The notes under the pieces: model-generated | What the model was told of the DNA's origin: nothing | The model's input: only the letters and a program-made list of their open reading frames with translations | Database searches by the model: none | Origin: Flavobacteriaceae bacterium UBA7433 | GTDB taxonomy: Bacteria; Bacteroidota; Bacteroidia; Flavobacteriales; Flavobacteriaceae | Reading direction: 5' to 3' | NCBI GenBank assembly: GCA_002477565.1 | Contig: DLQL01000012.1 | Location: forward strand, 1-13,217 | DNA length: 13,217 nt | Translations under genes and position numbers: made by a program | Shown: positions 7,741 to 13,217 of the stretch, in pieces | Numbering within the stretch: the first letter of the stretch is position 1 | How the letters are laid out: each line of letters starts with the position of its first letter

Positions 7741-8327
7741 GTCAAAACAAGCCCATTTAGAGCAACCAATTTTCGAAGATTGATCAGTGCATACCTCATT
7801 CTACCTAAAACAGTATTGATACTTGCTCCTGTCTTTTCGGAAATTTCTTTAAAGCTCAACTCGTTGTAAATGCGAAAAACCAATACCTCTTTTTGTTCTT
7901 GAGGCAACTCTTTGATGATCTCAGTAAGCTGTTGATACAATTCCGTTTGAATCAGCTCCGTTTCAATATTAGAGCTGTCGTCGCCCAAAACAGCAAAGAT
8001 ATCAAACGCATCTGTCCTTTCAAACCTAGGGATTCTTTTTGCTTTTCTAAAATGATCTATGACCAAATTGTGGGCTATTCGAAGAACCCAAGGCAAAAAT
8101 TTACCATCCTCTCTGTAATTCCCTTTTTTAAGCGTGCGAATGACTTTGACAAAGGTCTCTTGAAAAATATCTTCTGCAAGCTGTTTGTTAAAAACTTTGG
8201 AATAGACAAAACCAAATATTTTTTGCTTGTGCCTTGAAATAAGAAATCCTAAAGATTTTTCATCACCCTGTATGTACCGAGTGACCAAATCACCATCGGA
8301 TATATTCTGTAACTGCATAACATTCAT
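7734..8327 (-). CDS. RNA polymerase sigma factor, ECF subfamily (sigma-70 regions 2 and 4 only)
   Basis: This 197-residue protein has the two-domain build of extracytoplasmic-function sigma factors. Region 2 lies at about 25-100 and includes the core-binding and -10-recognition helices (LAEDIFQETFVKV, then FLPWVLRIAHNLVIDHFRK). A linker rich in acidic residues follows. Region 4 lies at about 138-188 (LPQEQKEVLVFRIYNELSFKEISEKTG and INTVLGRMRYALINLRK), a helix-turn-helix for the -35/-33 element. There is no C-terminal sensory extension. It directs core RNA polymerase to a regulon that cannot be inferred here. No anti-sigma gene flanks it: downstream is a convergent export operon and upstream is divergent uvrA. 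Activity control must therefore be transcriptional or rely on a distant partner. Start codons at 8327 and 8318 (third codon later, MQLQN) are both possible. Neither has a clear ribosome binding site. Confidence 0.9.
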   Translation of the reverse strand: MNVMQLQNISDGDLVTRYIQGDEKSLGFLISRHKQKIFGFVYSKVFNKQLAEDIFQETFVKVIRTLKKGNYREDGKFLPWVLRIAHNLVIDHFRKAKRIPRFERTDAFDIFAVLGDDSSNIETELIQTELYQQLTEIIKELPQEQKEVLVFRIYNELSFKEISEKTGASINTVLGRMRYALINLRKLVALNGLVLTN

Positions 8328-8422
8328 TTATAACACTTTAGTAAATAATTCTAGTGTATTTCTAAGAGTAATGTTATTGAATAGGCAGTAGTTTTAGGAT
8401 GAATGTATGATAAGTACGGTTA

Positions 8423-8453
8423 CAAATATCTAAAAACTATTGGTTTTTAACAA
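8423..8453 (-). promoter_or_regulatory. Candidate Bacteroidota-type promoter for the sigma-factor gene
   Basis: On the minus strand GATATTTG (8430-8423) differs from TAnnTTTG only at the first base. A TTG at 8453-8451, inside a T-rich run, lies 20 nt upstream, within the expected spacing. The start would be near 8417, leaving a leader of about 90 nt. The same 207-bp gap (8328-8534) must also hold the divergent uvrA promoter. TATTTTTA at 8507-8514 is a possible -7 box for that, but no TTG lies at the right distance, so I do not call it. Confidence 0.35.
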
Positions 8454-8534
8454 AAAAAACGTGGTAAATAATTTCGTGTTCCTTTTACAGAGCGCTTCAA
8501 AAAGGTTATTTTTACATCCTATCGCCTTTCGTAT

Positions 8535-11354
8535 ATGACTCATAAAAAAGCTACGCACAACCCGAGAGATTTCATCCTCATCCAAGGAGCGCAGCTCCAC
8601 AACCTCAAAAACATTGATGTTGCGATTCCAAGAAACAAATTGGTGGTCATCACTGGGCTTTCTGGTTCTGGAAAATCCAGCTTGGCTTTTGACACCTTGT
8701 ATGCGGAAGGACAACGTCGTTATGTGGAAAGTCTATCCTCCTATGCAAGGCAATTTTTAGGAAAACTCAACAAGCCCAAAGTCGCTTCCATCAAAGGAAT
8801 TGCGCCTGCCATAGCCATTGAACAAAAAGTAAACACGAACAATCCAAGATCTACAGTAGGGACTTCGACTGAAATCTTTGATTATCTGAAATTGTTATTT
8901 GCACGAATTGGAAGAACTTACTCGCCTGTTTCTCAACTAGAAGTAAAAAAACACCGGGTTGCAGATGTTCTCGACGCTGTAAAAAAAATCCCCAAAAACA
9001 GTAAAATACTCTTGTTGGCACCCATCGATTTTGGAGATGACAAAGACCCTGGAATTGTATTCAATCTTCTTTCCCAACAAGGCTATTCCCGATTCAAGAT
9101 TTACCAAGAGGTGCTTCGGATCGATGCTGATTTGACAGCAAAATACGACGCCCAAACACTTCGAAAAGCTGCTGCAGACAAACAATTGCACCTAGTGGTC
9201 GATCGAATTGTCGTCAAAGAGGATGCCGCATTTTACAACCGTCTCGCTGACGCTGTTCAAACGGCCTTTTTTGAAGGAAAGGGCACTTGTGCTTTAGACA
9301 ATGTCACCGAAGGTACGTTCACCACTTTCAGCAATAAATTTGAATTGGATGGCATCACATTTTTAGAACCAAACACTCATTTTTTTAGCTTCAACAATCC
9401 CTATGGAGCTTGCCCAACCTGCGAGGGTTATGGCAATACCATGGGAGTCGACAAAGACTTGGTCATTCCAAATACCAGTCTCTCCATCTACGAAGATGCA
9501 ATTGCCCCTTGGAAAACAGAATCGTTTCTAAAGTACAAGGACCAACTCATTGACTTTGCCTCTCAACACGACATCCCCATTCACAAACCGTGGTTTGAAC
9601 TGAGTACAGCCCAAAAAAGATGCATTTGGAAAGGCACCTCAGATTTTGAAGGTCTTGACGGGTTTTTCAAATACTTGGAAAGCAAAAGCTACAAAATCCA
9701 ATACCGCGTATTGCTCTCTCGTTACAGAGGGCGAACCCAATGCCAAACGTGTGAAGGCAAAAGACTTCGTAAGGAAACCAACTACGTCAAGATAAAAGGA
9801 AAGGCGATTTCCGATTTGATCGACCTGCCCATTGACCGCTTGTCTGCTTTTTTTAGAGCATTGGTCTTGGAAAAAAAAGACGCCCTTGTTGCCAAGAGAA
9901 TTTTAACAGAGATCAACAGCCGTTTGACTTTTTTAAAAGATGTCGGTTTGGGATACCTTAGCTTGAATCGACCTTCCAACACCCTTTCCGGTGGAGAAAG
10001 TCAACGCATCAATTTGGCCACCTCTCTCGGGAGCAGCTTGGTCGGCTCCATGTATATTTTAGACGAACCTAGCATTGGTTTGCATCCCAAAGACACGGAG
10101 CGCTTGATCAAAGTCTTGAAACAACTAAGAGACCTGGGCAACACCGTCATCGTGGTGGAGCACGATGAAGACATCATGCGACAAGCCGACGCTGTCATTG
10201 ACATCGGTCCAGAGGCAGGTACTCACGGAGGACATGTGGTCGCAGAAGGGACTTTTAAAGAGCTTCTAAAATCAAACTCCTTGACTGCCAAATACCTCAA
10301 CCAAGAACTCGAAATTGAAGTTCCTAACAAACGTAAAACTTCAAAAGACACTATCCAAATCCAAGGAGCACGTGCAAACAACCTCAAAAACATCGATGTT
10401 GAATTCCCCCTCAACACCTTGACGGTGATTACCGGAGTTTCTGGGAGTGGAAAAAGTACTTTGGTCAAAGACATTCTCTTTCCCGCTTTGCAAAAAAAAC
10501 TGGTAGGTCATGGAAAAAAAGCGGGGGCTTTTACCGAACTTTTAGGAAGTTTTGACAAGCTAAAAAACATCGAGTTCATCGATCAAAATCCAATCGGTCG
10601 TTCTTCCCGATCCAACCCTGTGACCTATGTAAAGGTCTACGACGAAATTCGGAGCTTGTTTGCAAATGAAAGCTTGTCAAAAGCAAGGAATTACAAACCC
10701 AAACATTTTTCTTTCAATGTAGAAGGAGGACGCTGTGAGACGTGTAAGGGTGAGGGCATCGTCACCATCGAAATGCAATTCATGGCCGATGTTCATTTGG
10801 AATGTGAGGACTGCAAAGGAAAACGGTTTCAAAAAGAAGTGTTGGAAATCAAATTTAAAGAAAAATCAATTGACGCTATTTTACAGCTGACCATCGACGA
10901 AGCCATCGCATTTTTTGACAAACACCAGCAAGTAAAAATCGCTCAAAAACTCATGCCATTGCAAGATGTTGGATTGGGATACGTGCAATTGGGACAATCC
11001 TCTTCCACCCTTTCCGGTGGTGAAGCGCAAAGAATCAAACTCGCTTCGTTTTTGGGCAAAGGACAGCGCAAAGACAAAACCTTATTTATTTTTGACGAAC
11101 CGACTACGGGCTTGCATTTTCACGACATCAAAAAGTTGTTAAATTCTATGGAAGCGCTTATAAAAATTGGCCATTCTATCGTGGTCATTGAGCACAACTT
11201 GGATTTTATCAAATGTGCCGATTTCGTAATTGACTTGGGGCCTGAAGGAGGTGAAAACGGAGGGGATTTGTTGTTTTCAGGAACCCCAGAAGAAATGCTT
11301 TGCAGCGACAGCTCTATCACAGCGACCTATTTGAAAGAAAAACTCTCGTCTTGA
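8535..11354 (+). CDS. uvrA: UvrABC excinuclease subunit A
   Basis: The 939-residue protein is the damage-sensing ATPase of nucleotide excision repair, which loads UvrB at DNA lesions. It has two ABC ATPase modules. Module I carries Walker A GLSGSGKS at 41-48, the UvrB-contact region after YARQFLGKL, signature LSGGESQR at 484-491, and Walker B YILDEPS at 507-513. Module II carries Walker A GVSGSGKS at 634-641, signature LSGGEAQR at 826-833, and Walker B IFDEPTTG around D854-E855. The second zinc finger is intact: C734, C737, C757, C760 with a 19-residue loop. The conserved CQTCEGKRL pair is C403/C406. In the first zinc finger only the distal pair C293/C296 remains. The positions of the proximal pair are F269 and D272 when aligned to E. 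coli UvrA. Length is typical. The gene stands alone, divergent from the sigma-factor gene and convergent with guaB. I saw no recognisable LexA-type operator upstream. Confidence 0.97.
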   Translation: MTHKKATHNPRDFILIQGAQLHNLKNIDVAIPRNKLVVITGLSGSGKSSLAFDTLYAEGQRRYVESLSSYARQFLGKLNKPKVASIKGIAPAIAIEQKVNTNNPRSTVGTSTEIFDYLKLLFARIGRTYSPVSQLEVKKHRVADVLDAVKKIPKNSKILLLAPIDFGDDKDPGIVFNLLSQQGYSRFKIYQEVLRIDADLTAKYDAQTLRKAAADKQLHLVVDRIVVKEDAAFYNRLADAVQTAFFEGKGTCALDNVTEGTFTTFSNKFELDGITFLEPNTHFFSFNNPYGACPTCEGYGNTMGVDKDLVIPNTSLSIYEDAIAPWKTESFLKYKDQLIDFASQHDIPIHKPWFELSTAQKRCIWKGTSDFEGLDGFFKYLESKSYKIQYRVLLSRYRGRTQCQTCEGKRLRKETNYVKIKGKAISDLIDLPIDRLSAFFRALVLEKKDALVAKRILTEINSRLTFLKDVGLGYLSLNRPSNTLSGGESQRINLATSLGSSLVGSMYILDEPSIGLHPKDTERLIKVLKQLRDLGNTVIVVEHDEDIMRQADAVIDIGPEAGTHGGHVVAEGTFKELLKSNSLTAKYLNQELEIEVPNKRKTSKDTIQIQGARANNLKNIDVEFPLNTLTVITGVSGSGKSTLVKDILFPALQKKLVGHGKKAGAFTELLGSFDKLKNIEFIDQNPIGRSSRSNPVTYVKVYDEIRSLFANESLSKARNYKPKHFSFNVEGGRCETCKGEGIVTIEMQFMADVHLECEDCKGKRFQKEVLEIKFKEKSIDAILQLTIDEAIAFFDKHQQVKIAQKLMPLQDVGLGYVQLGQSSSTLSGGEAQRIKLASFLGKGQRKDKTLFIFDEPTTGLHFHDIKKLLNSMEALIKIGHSIVVIEHNLDFIKCADFVIDLGPEGGENGGDLLFSGTPEEMLCSDSSITATYLKEKLSS

Positions 11355-11363
11355 CCCTCGCTT

Positions 11364-11399
11364 AAAAAAAAAGCACCAAATGAAAAATCACTCGGTGCC
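11364..11399 (-). terminator. Intrinsic terminator of guaB
   Basis: GCACC (11373-11377) pairs with GGTGC (11394-11398), and an inner TGA (11381-11383) pairs with TCA (11388-11390), giving an interrupted stem. On the minus strand the stem is followed by nine T residues (11372-11364), the arrangement for stopping guaB transcripts, about 30 nt past its stop. In the plus direction the stem is followed by CCTTGTTG rather than a T-run, so it is a poor terminator for uvrA, whose stop lies only 10 bp before it. Confidence 0.8.
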
Positions 11400-11425
11400 T
11401 TGTTGCATTCTATATGTTGTTCTAC

Positions 11426-12889
11426 TTAGCGCGAATAGTTCGGAGCCTCTTTTGTGATGGTGACATCGTGGGGGTGACTTTCTTTGATTCCTGAGGCTGT
11501 AATTTTCACAAAACTGGCTTCTTTTTGGGAGGCAATGTTTTTGGCTCCACAATAGCCCATTCCTGCTCTCAATCCACCGACAAATTGATGCATTGTAGCC
11601 GACAACTCGCCTTTGTAAGGAACTCTTCCGACAATTCCCTCTGGAACGAGTTTTTTCAAGTCGTCTTCAACATCTTGAAAATAGCGGTCTTTGGAACCTT
11701 GCTTCATCGCTTCTACGGACCCCATTCCTCGATAGGACTTGAATCTTCTGCTTTCAAAAATAATGGTTTCTCCGGGAGATTCTTTCGTTCCTGCCAAAAG
11801 CGAACCTAGCATAACCGCGTCTGCTCCTGCAGCAATGGCCTTTGGTATGTCTCCCGTATATCGGATTCCCCCATCAGCGATTACAGGGACACCGGTTCCT
11901 TTGATGGCCTCAGCTACTTCCATAACTGCGGACAATTGAGGGTAACCTACTCCTGCTACAACTCTGGTAGTACAGATCGATCCAGGTCCAATTCCTACTT
12001 TGACAGCATCAGCTCCAGCTGCAACCAAATATTTGGCAGCATCGGCAGTTGCGATGTTTCCTACTACGACATCCGTATCCGGAAAAGAAGCTTTGACCAA
12101 TTTCAACACTTCCACCACCCCTTTCGTATGCCCGTGGGCAGTATCAATGATCAATGCATCTACCCCAGCGTCTACCAATGCTTGCGCTCGAGTTACTGCA
12201 TCTTCAGTGACACCGATCGCAGCAGCCACACGCAAACGTCCGAAAGTATCTTTGTTGGCGTGGGGATTCTCTCGAACTTTGATGATATCTCTAAATGTAA
12301 TCAAACCGACCAAAATATTCTGATCGTTGACCACAGGTAATTTTTCAATTTTATTGTCTTGTAAAATGACTTCGGCTTGTTTCAAAGAAGTTCCCTGTGC
12401 TACAGTTACCAAATTTTCAGAAGTCATGACTTCAGAAATCAACCGTGTATTGTTTTTCTCAAAACGCAAATCCCTATTGGTCACAATACCGACAAGCACT
12501 CCTGAATTGTCAATGACAGGTATCCCTCCGATACCGTATTCAGCCATTAAATTTTTGGCAGTTGCCACAGTTTCTTCACGTTTGATGGTCACCGGTTCCA
12601 AAATCATTCCGGATTCGGAACGTTTTACTTTGCGAACCTCCGACGCCTGCTGTGCTGCCGTCATGTTTTTATGCAACACACCGATACCACCTTCTCTGGC
12701 CATGGCGATGGCCATATTTGCCTCTGTTACAGTATCCATCGCAGCGGATACTATGGGTGTATTTAGACTGATGTTTTTGGTGAATTTTGTTTTGATACTT
12801 ACCTCTCTGGGGAGTACTTCTGAGTAAGCGGGAATCAAAAGGACGTCGTCGTAAGTCAATCCTTCACTTATAATCTTTGATGAAGCCAT
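11426..12889 (-). CDS. guaB: Inosine-5'-monophosphate dehydrogenase
   Basis: From the ATG at 12889 the product is 487 residues, the normal length for bacterial IMPDH. It begins ASSKIISEGLTYDDVLLIPAYS, as family members do. The enzyme oxidises IMP to XMP with NAD+, the committed step of guanine nucleotide synthesis. The TIM barrel is interrupted by a Bateman module of two CBS domains at about residues 93-210 (LEPVTIKREETV, then EVMTSENLVTV). The catalytic loop GPGSICTTR carries the nucleophile C306. The IMP-site ADGGIRYTGD is at 338-347, YRGMGS at 386-391, the flap arginine-tyrosine dyad at R402-Y403 (DRYFQ), and EGIVGRVPYKG at about 417-427. An in-frame ATG at 12988 would add 33 residues, but it runs through the probable promoter and matches nothing in the family, so I reject it. 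The gene is monocistronic in this window, flanked by its own promoter candidate and terminator. Confidence 0.97.
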   Translation of the reverse strand: MASSKIISEGLTYDDVLLIPAYSEVLPREVSIKTKFTKNISLNTPIVSAAMDTVTEANMAIAMAREGGIGVLHKNMTAAQQASEVRKVKRSESGMILEPVTIKREETVATAKNLMAEYGIGGIPVIDNSGVLVGIVTNRDLRFEKNNTRLISEVMTSENLVTVAQGTSLKQAEVILQDNKIEKLPVVNDQNILVGLITFRDIIKVRENPHANKDTFGRLRVAAAIGVTEDAVTRAQALVDAGVDALIIDTAHGHTKGVVEVLKLVKASFPDTDVVVGNIATADAAKYLVAAGADAVKVGIGPGSICTTRVVAGVGYPQLSAVMEVAEAIKGTGVPVIADGGIRYTGDIPKAIAAGADAVMLGSLLAGTKESPGETIIFESRRFKSYRGMGSVEAMKQGSKDRYFQDVEDDLKKLVPEGIVGRVPYKGELSATMHQFVGGLRAGMGYCGAKNIASQKEASFVKITASGIKESHPHDVTITKEAPNYSR

Positions 12890-12890
12890 G

Positions 12891-12914
12891 TGCAATAAGT
12901 TTAATTTTATTGCA
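12891..12914 (-). promoter_or_regulatory. Inverted repeat in the guaB leader, abutting the start codon
   Basis: TGCAATAA (12891-12898) and TTATTGCA (12907-12914) form a perfect 8-bp inverted repeat with an 8-nt AT-rich spacer, ending one base before the guaB ATG. In the transcript it would fold into a hairpin over the ribosome-loading region. In DNA it could be a dimeric-regulator operator just downstream of the promoter. No regulator is identified, so the function is unknown. Confidence 0.55.
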
Positions 12915-12916
12915 TG

Positions 12917-12924
12917 CAAATATA
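12917..12924 (-). promoter_or_regulatory. Candidate -7 element of the guaB promoter
   Basis: On the minus strand TATATTTG (12924-12917) matches the Bacteroidota -7 consensus TAnnTTTG exactly, and would start transcription near 12911, about 20 nt before the guaB ATG. A perfect TTG at the -33 position is lacking. TTCG at 12947-12944 is the nearest approximation, about 19 nt upstream. Confidence comes from the exact -7 match and its position. Confidence 0.5.
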
Positions 12925-12988
12925 CATCTTTTATTCCGTTTCTCGAATCTCTACATAAAGTATCTTTAAAGGCGGAAGTGTGGCTCAA

Positions 12989-13217
12989 TTAGTTGGAAGC
13001 ATGAATCTTTCGATGCATTTCTATGTACAGGGCTTCCACCTCGCTTTTGGCCCAGTTGGTACGCCTTAAAAAACGAAGACTTGATCCGATAGAAGGATTG
13101 TTGCGAAAACAACCGATTTGAATCTTGTGTCCCAAATGCTCCCAACCGTAATAGTCGACGAGTTCTTTTAAAAGCTGTTCGATGCGCTTGCCATGTAAAG
13201 GGTTGTTCTGCTGTAAT
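12989..13217 (-). CDS. VF530-family (DUF2132) small DNA-binding-like protein, 5' end cut by window edge
   Basis: The minus strand is open from the right edge to a TAA at 12989-12991, giving 75 residues. The N-terminus lies outside the window, but probably by only a few residues, because the family is about 70-90 residues long. Recognisable family features in order are NNPLHGKRIEQLL, LVDYYGWEHLG, IGCFRNNPSIGSSLRFLRR, TNWAKSEVEALYI. VF530 proteins are small helical proteins, named after a Vibrio fischeri structure and annotated as putative DNA-binding. Their cellular role is not established. It is on the same strand as guaB and 99 bp upstream of it. That gap contains the guaB promoter candidate but no obvious terminator, so read-through into guaB is possible. 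The call rests on remembered family sequence patterns. Confidence 0.8.
   Translation of the reverse strand, partial: LQQNNPLHGKRIEQLLKELVDYYGWEHLGHKIQIGCFRNNPSIGSSLRFLRRTNWAKSEVEALYIEMHRKIHASN

Noticed and set aside
8431..8449. TAAAAAC/GTTTTTA inverted repeat between the sigma gene and uvrA
   Set aside because: The arms are short and almost purely A/T with a 5-nt spacer, and are likely to arise by chance in this AT-rich gap. It also overlaps the spacer of the sigma promoter candidate.
12327..12827. 166-codon open frame on the plus strand opposite guaB
   Set aside because: It is antisense to the CBS/TIM-barrel part of guaB. Long antisense frames are common here because of codon bias.
12890..12988. 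33-codon in-frame upstream extension of guaB to an ATG at 12988
   Set aside because: IMPDH proteins start at the ASSKIISEGLTYDD region. The extension crosses an exact -7 promoter box and the inverted repeat, and its residues fit no family pattern.

Overview
The window looks like a chromosomal segment from a member of the Bacteroidota, most likely a Flavobacteriaceae-type bacterium. Evidence for this is the moderate-to-low GC content, weak or absent Shine-Dalgarno sequences with A-rich start contexts, promoter candidates of the Bacteroidota type (TTG, then a spacer, then TAnnTTTG), and proteins of flavobacterial type. Examples are a UvrA whose first zinc finger is degenerate and an exporter built from two unfused permeases, an adaptor and a TolC protein. 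I see no insertion sequences, prophage genes, CRISPR arrays, tRNAs or rRNAs, and no intergenic stretch exceeds 300 bases.

Layout. (1) Positions 1-2233, minus strand: a probable three-gene operon read sucD (succinate-CoA ligase alpha), fabG (3-oxoacyl-ACP reductase), then manA-like (mannose-6-phosphate isomerase class I, cut by the left edge). A Bacteroidota-type promoter candidate lies just upstream of sucD. (2) Positions 2476-7500, plus strand: a tightly packed tripartite export operon with two paralogous MacB/FtsX-type ABC permeases, a membrane-anchored periplasmic adaptor and a TolC-family outer-membrane channel. It ends in a perfect palindromic terminator. No ATPase gene is present in the operon. 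(3) Positions 7734-8327, minus strand: an ECF-type sigma factor with no adjacent anti-sigma gene. (4) Positions 8535-11354, plus strand: full-length uvrA, divergent from the sigma gene. (5) Positions 11426-12889, minus strand: guaB (IMP dehydrogenase), convergent with uvrA, ending in its own terminator and carrying an inverted repeat directly before the start codon. (6) Positions 12989-13217, minus strand: the 3' end of a VF530-family (DUF2132) small protein gene, cut by the right edge.

The genes are mostly core housekeeping functions: the TCA cycle, fatty-acid elongation, sugar-phosphate interconversion, nucleotide excision repair and guanine nucleotide synthesis. The export operon is the most accessory-like part. 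Its four products should form an envelope-spanning machine: inner-membrane permease heterodimer, adaptor, outer-membrane channel. It would be powered by an ATPase encoded elsewhere. I did not find evidence for a radically new system. The best second-look items are the ATPase-less exporter, the hairpin at the guaB start codon, the UvrA zinc-finger loss and the stand-alone ECF sigma factor.
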